Source: Chara braunii (lineage: Eukaryota > Streptophyta > Charophyceae > Charales > Characeae). From it: a stretch of 37,128 bases of DNA. Below are positions 1 to 8,637 of the stretch, one piece after another (the stretch's first letter is position 1; every line of letters starts with the position of its first letter). Below the pieces are notes generated by a model. The model saw only the letters and a program-made list of their open reading frames with translations, ran no database searches and was not told the origin of the DNA. Position numbers and translations under genes: made by a program. Location: NCBI GenBank assembly GCA_003427395.1, contig BFEA01000043.1, forward strand, positions 4,003,843 through 4,040,970, in the 5' to 3' direction.

Positions 1-848
1 GCCCCACCTCGATGCCCCCCGCTTCCCGCACTTGTCCCCCCCGTCAGGAGGAAGCCTCAGTGGGCAAAGAAATTGGAGCTGGCAAACATTGACATCCGCT
101 CATTAAATGTTAACGGACTCATCCAGGCGACAACACCAAAAAAGGATGCAATTTGGAATATGCTCAGGTGCCCAGAAACAAAAGCATGGCCAAACGCGAT
201 ATGCATCCAGGAAACCCACCTACAAGATACGCCGCCGCACAACGCAAAGGCCAAAGCAATCTGGCCGTATACACTGTACGCTGCGCCTGCTACAGACAGA
301 GCATCGGCTGGAGTTGCAATCTGGCTCCCGCCGTCCTCAAAGCTCACACCGCTGACTGTTGAGCACGACCGCTTGCATGGGAGATGGGTTTGCCTGAAAC
401 TGCAATATGAGGGGGAGATCTTTTACCTGGTCAGCGTGTATGCCCCCAATGACCCTATAGCAAGGACTGACTTCTGGCTCGACCTCTTTGACCTGCTGCC
501 GGAAGACGCTCCTCTTATCCTCGCGGGAGATTTTAATACCACGCTTGATCCAACAATGGACCGCAGAGAGCTTATACTTGTTTGTCGTCAAGAGGCGACC
601 TCGGCTTAGCCAGCTCACGAATTTATCTTATGCTGGTATCGAAAGACCTGATGGGCCTGGTCACAACGGCAGAAATAACGACAATAAGCCCATGCAAGTC
701 TTTCGACCATAGGATGATCACACTGGGTCTGTCCTTCCACACACACATTCAGCGAGGGTCGGGGTTTTACAAACTCAATGCCTCTTTGCTCACCTTGCCC
801 ACATTCAAAGAATTGGTTAAAAATTTCTGGATATATTGGCAGACATAG
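1..848 (+). pseudogene. LINE-A ORF2 N-terminus: AP-like endonuclease with internal deletion
   Basis: The frame is open from base 1 and reads SLNVNGL, then IQETH (metal-binding Glu), SAGVAIWLPP, VYAPND and LAGDFN (catalytic Asp/Asn), ending in a frame break at TAG 607-609. In the next frame, from about 573, it resumes with CLSSRGDLGLASSRI and CKSFDHRM, the Asp-His end of the fold. Compared with LINE-D, roughly 45-50 codons between GDFN and the SRI motif are missing and the deletion is not a multiple of three. From about 573 the frame is the same as the downstream RT; only TAG 846-848 interrupts it, where LINE-C has Gln. In life this domain nicks target DNA for target-primed reverse transcription. 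This copy cannot make a complete endonuclease. Confidence 0.85.
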
Positions 849-869
849 AAACCTGTTTCTGGGGAAAGG

Positions 870-3251
870 GTGAAGTGGTTTAATGAAGGGGTAGCGCAAC
901 TACGGGAAAGAGCGAAAAATTTCTCTATCCAGCACGCGAGAGACCGCAAGGCTTGTCTCGAAAGCCTCATGAGGGAACTTGAAGAATGGGATGAAAAACT
1001 CATGAATGACCCGCTGCGCCGCCCCTCGTTTGATAAGCTGCAAGACGCCCGCAACCACCTCCAGGCATACATCGAACAACAAGCGCAGGCCTGGAGGGTG
1101 CAGGCCAAGATTAAAAAACAACACACAGATGGGACAATGGCAAAGACTTTCTTTGCAAAAGCCAAGGCTAGATCGAGAGCGGCCACTGTCCCCAGACTGA
1201 ACCACCCCTTGGATGCCGACGCCTTACCAACAACCAATGCATACGCAATCACGGACTATGCAGCAAAATACTATACGAGCCTGTTCACGTTCGAAACACC
1301 CGCCAAAAACCCAGACCAAGTCCACCATGCGAGGCAGTCGCTCCTCCAGGCAGTTCACTCCTCCTTAACACAACACCAAAAAGCCACACTCGATGAGCCC
1401 ATAACCTCGCAAGAGGTCTGGGATGCCTTACAAGACATGGAGGACAAGAAGACGCCGGGGATCGATTCCTTCCCGAAAGAATTTTGGGTCATTTTTTGGG
1501 ACTTATTCAAAGACGATTTCATGGAATACATACAGGCAGTGCAGAAAGAAGGTTCTTGTGGTGGGATGCTCGGCCAAGGAGTAACTACCCTGCTATATAA
1601 GAAAGGCGGCAAGGACAACATAAGGAACTATAGACCCATCACCCTCCTTCCAGTCCCCTACAAGATGGTGGCTAAAGTTCTGACTAACAGGCTGTTGCCT
1701 TTCATGAATATGCTCATTCACCCGGACCAAACGGGGTTCATGCCCAATCGGAACATTCAGGATAATATCCTGCTCGTCAACGAAACCATCAAATATGCCC
1801 GCCAAAGAAGAGTCCAAGCAGCGATCCTCTTCATAGACTTTGAAAAGGCATATGACCATGTTGACTGGGACTTTCTTGATATGTGCCTTCTCAAAATGAA
1901 CTTCGGTCCGACTTTCTGCCAATGGGTACAACTCCTGCACAGATCGGCCACAAAAAACATAATGCTAAATGGCCATCTCTCTCCACTGATTCGCCTCCAA
2001 AGATCGGTGCGCCAAGGAGACCCCATTGCGCCGCTGCTGTTCGTTATTGTCATGGAGGCCCTGGCGTCAATGATCAGAGCGCACCCCGATATGAGCGAAG
2101 TGCCTATTCCAGACCTGCCACATCACCTCATACCGGTGACGTCACTCTTTGCGGATGATCTCACGGTGCTGATAAGCGCCGACCCAGACAGTATCCAAGC
2201 ACTCACCCATGTCATTCACCTCTTCTCGCTTGCAGCAGACATGAAGGTCAACTGGGGATCTAAGACGGAGGGCTGGTGGCTTCACCCTCACAGACGACCT
2301 CCTCCACTCCAGCCGAGTGTAGCTTGGGCCCGCAAAGAAGATGCTATTAGGATACTGGGGGTCCGATTGACTGCGATGGGTCCCCCACCGGACCATGGGG
2401 ACATGTTACTCAACATGGCCATAGATCGTTTGGCCAACTGGGGGGGGCTGCATACATTGCTGGTGGGGCGTGCTCTAGCAATTAATAGTGCTGTTCTGGC
2501 GGCTATCTGGTATAAACTGGCAGTCTGGCCGCTGAACAAGCAACAGTACGCAAGACTGAAGAGAGCCCTCACGACATACCTATGGAAAAACAGCGCTAAA
2601 ACTCAAGGCTGCCTCAACAGAGTAAAGTGGGACGTGCTGACGCAACCTAGATCCAAAGGCGGATTGGGGATCTTGGACCCAGAGAGACATGCTGAGGCGC
2701 TCATTTTTAAAGTCCTGGTCCGCCTCCTCATAGGGAATGACATTCCTTGGAAGCAGCTCGCCTGCCTGCAGATAACCAACCTGGCTCACCAAAATGAGGC
2801 TCCGGGAATGGTCCACCCGTTCCAATGGTTGACAAACAGCCATTGGACTATTCCAGGGCCTCCCAAACAGACGCATCAGCCGCACCCGCCTGACCTGTCC
2901 TATGATACAAAGAAGGACATAATGGCGGATCCGCTCTGGCCCTTTATGATTAAACTTTGGCGACGGAGGGGCCCCCGACAAAAACACCCTCCGTGCAGAT
3001 GGCATGATATATGGAGGCAACCCCTCTTTGGTAACCCACATATCCTGCAAGAATCGGGCCTGCCCTTCCCCCTGATAACCAACTCTCCCTGGCTGACCTG
3101 GGTCAAGAAAGGAGTGTTCACGGTTGAGGACTTGTGGGACCCAGTGGGGGGGGACTGGGCGACCCCTGCTCAATTACAGCGCAAACTCAAGTACGCCAAA
3201 AACGTCAAAGAAAGGGCTAACCTGCTAAGAGAGGCCCTCCCCATTGCCTGA
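870..3251 (+). pseudogene. LINE-A ORF2 reverse transcriptase (793-codon open stretch)
   Basis: An uninterrupted 793-codon frame. The first about 130 residues are the endonuclease-RT linker (WFNEGVAQLRERAK). RT core motifs follow: LLYKKGGKDNIRNYRPITLL, PDQTGFMPNRNIQDNILL, FIDFEKAYDHVDW (catalytic Asp), RQGDPIAPLLF, and LFADDLTVL with FADD at residues 427-430, then NWGSKTEGWWL and a thumb region. All RT catalytic residues look intact. The first ATG at 870 is not a natural start, because the same frame extends back to about 573 through one TAG. It ends at TGA 3249-3251, where LINE-C and LINE-D both have Trp, so this looks like a TGG to TGA nonsense change. The frame continues in register afterwards. 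Confidence 0.9.
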
Positions 3252-4255
3252 CATCTCACCCTTAGGGAGGGCCCAACAGTCCGCCGGGATGACTGGGTCG
3301 TCAGGTACTTGGACGCGCCAACCCACCTGGTCATATTTCGCGTGAAGGAAAACAATCATGGGAACTGCCAACTGAAAGCCTACGAACCACAACTGTCGGG
3401 GGCCACGCTCACCAAACTGGTTAGAAATGACAGCCTGGACACCACAGGAACATGGGCGGGACTGATACAGGTTAGGGTGGTGGGGGACCGGGAAAGTGGA
3501 TACTTTGCATATGAGACCTCCACTCCTGTGGCCAACCTCCCATTTGACCCGGCTGAATGGGAGTGGCCGNGGTCCAAACCGATGTCAATATGGAACTANA
3601 CAGTCAAAGGTGGGTACCGAGTATCTCGACAAACAATGCCGATNAGCCAAACGCTCGCGAACAGATGGGAGCGTGACTCGCCGCTGGACCACAAGCTGAC
3701 ACAAGCATTTGACTGGNCCAGGTACGCAAGAATCATGCCAACAAACCACAGATCTCTCCNGTGGCAGATCCTCCACCGCTGCCTCCCCACCCCCGACTGG
3801 ATAGTGTCCAGGACTAACCTGGAGCAGCAAGGCAAGGTATCCCCAATCTGCGCATACTGTGTTAACACACCGGCCAGGGCGACTCTCGAGCATTGTCTCC
3901 TAGCCTGTCCAATGGTAACCCAGCTATGGCGATGGTGGGATGCGACTTTCCACGCCCTCACATGCATCACATACCATGGGACATAGGCCTGTTACTGCTC
4001 GGGAAGAATCGTAACCTGCTGGCCCGATGGTCTTTGTTTGCGTCTAATCTTTTTTCATACACAAGACTGAACATTCTTATGTTGGCTTGGAGAGCGAGAT
4101 GCTCCTTCGAAAGGAAGGACCATCAATTTGGGCTGATGCAGGCTCAACAAGCGGTGGAAGAACAGATTATAACTAACACTCACGAAGCCTGGAAGACTAT
4201 GAAGCGGGATCTTCTGGAGGAAAAAGATCCTCCGGCCAGAGAGGTTATCCGATAA
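3252..4255 (+). pseudogene. LINE-A ORF2 C-terminal part with zf-RVT zinc knuckle
   Basis: In frame with the RT after the TGA. Seen: GDWVV-like DDWVVRYLDAP, PFDPAEWEW, RIMPTNHRSL, WQILHRCLPTPDW, then CAYC and LEHCLLACP, the C-x2-C and H-C-x4-C pattern of zf-RVT. The frame ends at 3984-3986, but homology (IPWDIGLLLLG, matching LPWDPATLLLG in LINE-C) continues in another frame from about 3950, so there is a small indel there. That second frame stops at TAA 4253-4255. Five single N bases (3570, 3599, 3644, 3717, 3760) fall here, so part of the apparent damage may be assembly ambiguity. Confidence 0.8.
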
Positions 4256-4558
4256 GCCTATATGCTCACTTGGCAAGACCCTGGTAAATTGTTCTCAGAA
4301 CTAGATACCGACCTTCGTATTACGTGGAAACCCTGGAGGAATGCAGAACCTGGCTGGCAGAGGAAACCCCTTACCGACTTCCAGGTCCCTTACCTCCAAC
4401 CCAACTTTGTGCTGCTCCCTACCCCAGGACCGATTGCCCAGTCGCACCATCTCTCCCAGCTTGTCCTGCCAAGCTCGTCGCTTCCCTCCCGTGCGCCGCC
4501 TCCCACCCCTGCACTCGCCCTGCCGCCTGCACCTGCACTTACACTTCACATCACTTGA
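4256..4558 (+). pseudogene. LINE-A ORF2 extreme C-terminal tail
   Basis: Same frame as the preceding segment after one TAA. It reads LTWQDPGKLFSELDTD, ITWKPW, WQRKP and YLQPNFVLLP, then a Pro/Ala/Ser-rich run to TGA at 4556-4558. LINE-D has the matching ELDHDNQLRWKQWM and FQPTNFILLP, so this block is conserved between copies and is probably coding rather than 3' UTR. I know no named domain for it. It would extend ORF2 about 100 codons past the zinc-knuckle region. Confidence 0.55.
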
Positions 4559-5325
4559 TTTCCACCTGCCTGCCTCTTGCTGATAGCGTTTGGCAGGCAG
4601 GCCAAGAGGGGATGTCGGAGGGACTGGCAATGGAAGACTGGAAGTGACGGAGCAATAATTCTCGAGAGGACGCTACATGCCTGAATGACCCGAGACTGTG
4701 GACGAAAAAGGCAGCCTCATAATAAGGCGATGGCGTTGGCCTGCTGCTCTCACTCTCCTGCCCTGTCAGGTGGATGATCTGGGCAATGACAATCAGCAAC
4801 AAGTCAGGTTCAACCATAAACGGTAGCAGGGACTTGCATGAAGGATAAGGGAAACGAATAGGTGGCGTAGACTGAGCAGCAGGGCATGCAGGGATCCGGA
4901 AGGGTAGCAGAGGATCGAAGAGCAGAAGGGTAAAAAGGGTCTAAGCGTCTAAAGGCTGAAGGGTAAAGGGGTTTTTAAGGATCAAAAGCCCAAAGGCTTT
5001 CGGAAGCGCTGTGTTTTGTTTACGGTGAAAGGGGGGCTGCTGAGTATGGCTGTCCGAGGATGTAATGGGTGCCCCAACAGGGATTGGGAATCGTGGCAGC
5101 TCCGGGGGACTAAGGGGACACATAGGGACATGGATACACGTACAGCCATCTCAATTTTGTATGCTAAAATTTTGTGTTCAAGATTGTATATATGGGACGC
5201 TGGACCCGGTTTCCAACAGGTGTCGCTCCCCACCAATAGATGGAGCAACCCGGAGGACAAGCCCTCGATTCTGATGGTTCTCTTACCACCATCAGGATGG
5301 AGAGCTTACACAAGGGCTATTTGTC
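4559..5325 (+). other. LINE-A 3' untranslated region
   Basis: About 770 bp with no supportable gene, between the ORF2 tail and the A-rich tail. The only strongly conserved piece is the stem-loop block at 5201-5246. Small open frames here are not conserved in LINE-D. Confidence 0.6.
5201..5246 (+). promoter_or_regulatory. Conserved LINE 3'-end stem-loop block (copy 1)
   Basis: Stem GCTCC (5225-5229), 12-base loop CCACCAATAGAT, stem GGAGC (5242-5246), preceded by TTTCCAACAGGTG. A near-identical block of about 42 bp occurs at 14420-14465 (minus, LINE-D 3' region) and 19921-19967 (plus). In LINE-A it lies about 80 bp before the A-rich tail. 3'-end stem-loops of this kind are known in other LINEs as recognition sites for the reverse transcriptase; that role here is inferred. 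Confidence 0.6.
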
Positions 5326-5330
5326 TAAAA

Positions 5331-5365
<35 letters not shown>

Positions 5366-5391
5366 AACAAAAAAAATAAAAATAAAATATA
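5326..5391 (+). repeat. LINE-A 3' tail, (TAAA)n and A-rich
   Basis: About ten TAAA units followed by A-rich sequence. It directly follows the LINE-A 3' UTR, and the sequence beyond it belongs to minus-strand LINE-B, so it marks the 3' insertion junction of LINE-A. Confidence 0.85.
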
Positions 5392-5399
5392 TGATGGGT

Positions 5400-6164
5400 T
5401 TGGAGCCATCTAGTTTCCCCTTGTCCTACTGGAGTGGCGATATCGTTTGATGACAAAGAAAAAAACAACAAAAGAATATCCCCGTTTTGAAATTTATCAA
5501 ATATCATAGCAATTAACTGAGGCTGAGTTTTGATTGCTACCCAGTTATTTATCATTAATTTGGGGCCTCCCCTGAGTATATGTATCTAATCAAGTGGGAT
5601 GAGTTCGATAAGCCTTTCCAAAGCTTCAATGGGGTGGTGACAGTAACGAAGGCAGATTCGTAATAAAGATGGATCTATCCAGTCATTGGTATCAACATCT
5701 CATAGATCGTATATTCTCAAGATTCCTCTATTTACCCAGCCTTTCCATGGTGAGTGTATACAATGGAGGACATACCCCTGACTGTCTCGGATCCGCTTAT
5801 TATCAAAAAGAGGTTGTTGGCAGACCTCCTCCCAACGATCTGCTGAAATTTTATTTGTAAGGGGAAGTTTCCTCCAAATTTTTTGGATGGTAACCCAAAA
5901 TGGGTCCTTCTTCAGGTCTTGTCTGATTGCCTGTCTGTTTCAGACGGTGGCTGCCATAATAGGATTAGACATCCCTCTAGGGATTGGCCAAGATCGATTC
6001 TCCAACCATGACAAAGTGTCAATATCTTCACACGTAGGGGGAGCAAGACGTTTGATTTGCTCTAAGGCTAAGGCTAACCATGGGGTTTGAAGGTTGAATA
6101 GCAAACGTTGAATCCATTGAATAGAGAGGGCCTTGGCCTGAGTTGAGGGGTCAAGAATCCTCAA
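5400..6164 (-). pseudogene. LINE-B ORF2 region after the thumb
   Basis: On the minus strand this follows LINE-A residue order: RILDPSTQAKAL (LINE-A GILDPERHAEAL), DPFWVTIQKIWR (DPLWPFMIKLWR), CQQPLFDN (WRQPLFGN), WKGWVNRGILRIYDL (WLTWVKKGVFTVEDL), then NNWVAIKTQPQLIAMIFD (DDWVVRYLDAPTHLVIFR), ending at the junction with LINE-A's tail. Several stops and frame changes are present. The alignment shows LINE-B was longer before LINE-A interrupted it. Confidence 0.7.
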
Positions 6165-6260
6165 ACCACCCCCCGCTTTTGGTTGAATTACTGACTGTCA
6201 TGCTACCCTACTGATAACATTGTTGAGTTTATAATTACCTCTCCATAAGAAGACGCTTAA

Positions 6261-6985
6261 CTAACGTTGGAGAGACTTAAGAGACTCTTTATCCATAGAC
6301 CAGATCGCTGACTTGTACCAAATGGATGCAAGGATTACATTATTAATTGTCAGAGATCTGCCAAAAACCGAGGTATGTTTGTTCTTCCACAACTTCAATT
6401 TGGTCTGAGCAGGTTGAGAGATCCATTCATTATGAGTTTTTGGTTGACTTTCGGCTGACAATGAGATCCCTAGCACTCTAATGGGAGTGTCAAAGGATAA
6501 CCACTTTATCTTGGGATGATCCGGTGGTCTCCCTCCCTGGTGATGAATCCACCAACCCGTTGTTTTGTTTCCCCAATTAACCTTCATATCTGAAAGACGA
6601 CAAAATTTATCCATCATCTTTTGAATTTCAGTCATGTTTTCATAGGAAGCATCAACCATAAGCGATAAATCGTCAGCAAAAAGAGGGCAAACCGGAATTG
6701 CTTCCTCTGGAATGCTAGTAACCTGTATACGACGAATATCTTTATGTTGTCTCAAATTGTGGTTAGTGCTTCCATGATTATGACGAAAAGAAATGGTGCA
6801 AGAGGATCCCCTTCTCTAATTGATTTTTCTAACGGGATGGGGCGGGCCACACTGTTATTGACCATGACCCTGGTTGTAGCGTTCTTGTGTAAGATCTTTA
6901 TCCATCTTCTAAAACAAGGACCAAAATTAAGTTTGTCAGACACATGTCTAGAAAAAAACAATCCACATGATCATATGTTTTTTTT
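6261..6985 (-). pseudogene. LINE-B reverse transcriptase palm and thumb fragment
   Basis: Two reading-frame pieces. Piece one (about 6980-6752) reads YDHVDCFFSRHV, LNFGPCFRRWIKILH, REGDPLAPFLFVIIMEALT. Piece two (6755-6261) reads FADDLSLMVDA (codons near 6669-6680), DMKVNWGNKTTGWW, IRVLGISLSAE and GRSLTINNVILASIWYKSAIW. The catalytic FADD is present, but the YDHVD side is truncated immediately upstream and the frame changes near 6752. It is a fragment that cannot make an active enzyme. Confidence 0.8.
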
Positions 6986-6989
6986 GACA

Positions 6990-7107
6990 CTCAAAAAGGG
7001 ATATGAGTTCTCCCCTTCTAACCCACTATGTTGTTGAGTTCGCCCATTTTTCAGTACGGATCGAGCCAGATCTGCTCAAAAACGGATATGAGTTCTCCCC
7101 TTTTAAC
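6990..7107. repeat. 33-bp direct repeat around the LINE-B/LINE-C boundary
   Basis: Two copies (6990-7022 and 7075-7107) that begin CTCAAAAA and contain GGATATGAGTTCTCCCC, differing at two positions, offset by 85 bp. The second copy is coding in LINE-C ORF2 (RGELIS); the first lies between its TGA (7051-7053) and the start of LINE-B. Confidence 0.8.
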
Positions 7108-8279
7108 TCGGTCTGTTGTTTGGGATAGATCCTCTCTAAGCTGGTAGTAGGCGTGGTGGATCTTGGCTCTGATGGTGTCTATTATGTGCTGCCTGGCTTG
7201 CTGATAGCCAAAAGCATGTGTTTTTCTCTTGTGGGAGCAGCAAACCCGCCCGGTCGTCATGAGCACCTCCAGTCTGGTATGAGAGAAGAGGTTCAGCTGC
7301 AAAGGTGTCTATGAGGTCGGTGCTTTGTTCATTTGCCCTAGAAGTAGGGTGGCTGGGTCCCATGGCAGGTCCTGTCCTGTTAGGGGATGCCATGCTGTGC
7401 TCCACCACGACCAGATCTGTTGTGCCATGGGGCGGAAGAGGAGGCAATGTTCGAGATCGGCGACCTGTTTTAGCGTCGACAAACCACAATAGGAGCAGAT
7501 AGGGGAAAAAGTTCCTTTCTGCCCCGGTTGCAAGCAAGACACTAATCAGTCAGGTGTTGGTAGGCATCTGTACAGGATCTGCCACTGCAGCGCCCTTTGA
7601 GATGTGGGCATGATGTGTGTATACCGGGGCCATGCTATATTTTCAATGTCTTGGTTGTGTAGGAGGGAGTCTCGTCTCGATATGTGTTTAATTATGTCTG
7701 TGGTGTCCACTGTCTTGCGTATCTTCCTGTAGCAATCGTTGACTGTGAATTTCCACACTGGGAGCGGCCTCATTCCCTTCCAGCTCCATTCTTCCGGGTC
7801 GAACGGAAGCTGGCAGAGCGGGGTTGCCACCTCATATGTATGCCAGCCGTTTTAGTCGTCCCCTAAGGCACGGACCATGATCAGATCTGCCCATTGTTGC
7901 TGGGTATCCAGGTCCTCGTTCCTGGTCAGGGAAGAGGTGCGGACTCCTGGTAATCGAAGTTCATATGCCTCCAGGACCACCTCAATCTCCGATCTGCCCT
8001 TCACCCTGTAGACCACCACGGGGATTGGGAGCGAGGTTTTCAGGACCACCCTGTAGACCACATGGCAAATCCGGTCCTTGTTTGAGAGCACGGGTCCAGA
8101 CTGAGGGCACAGCTTCTTGGAGGACAGTGAGCTTATCTTCCAGGGCTTTTTTTTTTCCACTTTTTTTTCTTTTTTTTTTCTTGATGTTTCTAAGGCGTGG
8201 ACTTAGTTGCACAGCTGTTTTCCATTCGCCTTTGTGCATATCCCACAATGCCCACATGTCTGATGTGGTGAAAATGCCT
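7051..8279 (-). pseudogene. LINE-C ORF2 C-terminal region with zf-RVT
   Basis: Minus-strand pieces in order: IFTTSDMWALWDMHKGEW, the linker VLQEAVPSVWTRALKQGP, VVYRVKGRSEIE, LDTQQQWADLIMVRALGDD (stop), ATPLCQLPFDPEEWSWKGMRPLPVWKFTV, HIMPTSQRALQWQILYRCLPTPD, then CSYCG and LEHCLLFRP (zf-RVT; the last Cys of HCx4C reads as Arg), LPWDPATLLLG, and the terminal helix ending IWLDPY at TGA 7051-7053. Several frame changes. It is separated from the RT by the 8280-8628 insertion. Confidence 0.75.
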
Positions 8280-8628
8280 GAGAATGATCTAGTACAAACG
8301 AATTTAGGGGGTCCGTTGACTATAATTCAGTCCCACCCTCTGGCAAGGGGAAAGTGCATTGGGTAGCCCAGGATGATGTCTGGGTACTGTTAGGATGTTT
8401 CCCGACCAAACTGTGTCTCCCAATGTCCCCTTGGTAGTGGTTGTGGGAATGGGTGTTAGTCCCCTGCTGTTGGGTGTCAAGGGCCGAGCAGGTAGGCCCT
8501 TCTTTCTCCCTTGATGTCACGACTCTATATCTGTTCCTCATTTGCTGCTTGCGGGTAATAAGCAACCGGACTGATGCCCCCCAGAATCGATGGGGCGAGT
8601 GTGTGTGTTGGGAAAAAAAAAAAAGAAA
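8280..8628 (+). mobile_element. SINE-like retroposon inserted in LINE-C, with 9-bp target duplication
   Basis: A 349-bp segment with an A-rich 3' end (8613-8630), flanked by exact AAAATGCCT copies (8271-8279 and 8629-8637). Removing it plus one duplication joins the LINE-C minus-strand frame as WVKRGIFTTSDMW, matching LINE-A WVKKGVFTVEDLW, so the boundaries are secure. No long ORF. Near its 3' end GCCCC (8576-8580), an 11-base loop and GGGGC (8592-8596) form a stem-loop resembling the LINE 3' block. Weak box A-like (8290-8301) and box B-like (8325-8333) matches hint at a polymerase III head but are not decisive. Confidence 0.8.
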
Positions 8629-8637
8629 AAAATGCCT

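Larger units (their letters stand above)
1..5391 (+). mobile_element. LINE-A, near full-length non-LTR retrotransposon, 5' end outside window
   Basis: Seen: in order on the plus strand, an AP-endonuclease, a linker, a reverse transcriptase with FADD, a zf-RVT knuckle, a Pro-rich C-terminal tail, a non-coding 3' region with a stem-loop, and a (TAAA)n A-rich tail. This order and the absence of LTRs define an APE-type non-LTR retrotransposon; the zf-RVT domain is common in plant elements. Lesions are few: an internal endonuclease deletion, a TAG (846-848), a TGA (3249-3251), a frameshift near 3950-3965 and a TAA (4253-4255). An ORF1 would lie left of the window. The right end abuts the broken end of LINE-B, so LINE-A probably inserted into it; target duplications cannot be checked because the other flank is missing. 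Confidence 0.9.
5392..6989 (-). mobile_element. LINE-B, truncated non-LTR retrotransposon of a second family
   Basis: On the minus strand the sequence begins abruptly inside the RT at YDHVD (about 6980) and runs through the palm, FADD, thumb and C-terminal linker to the equivalent of the LINE-A segment near 3300-3350, where it is cut by LINE-A's tail. LINE-B lacks endonuclease and fingers at its 5' side. Its zf-RVT part should lie beyond LINE-A, outside the window. GNKTTGWWIHHQGGRPP matches LINE-E much better than LINE-A, C or D, so B and E form a separate family. The right edge abuts LINE-C's 3' end. Confidence 0.8.

Noticed and set aside
8290-8333. Polymerase III box A/box B in the SINE-like element
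   Set aside because: Matches are partial and spacing is short for a tRNA; noted only as a weak hint, not annotated as a promoter.
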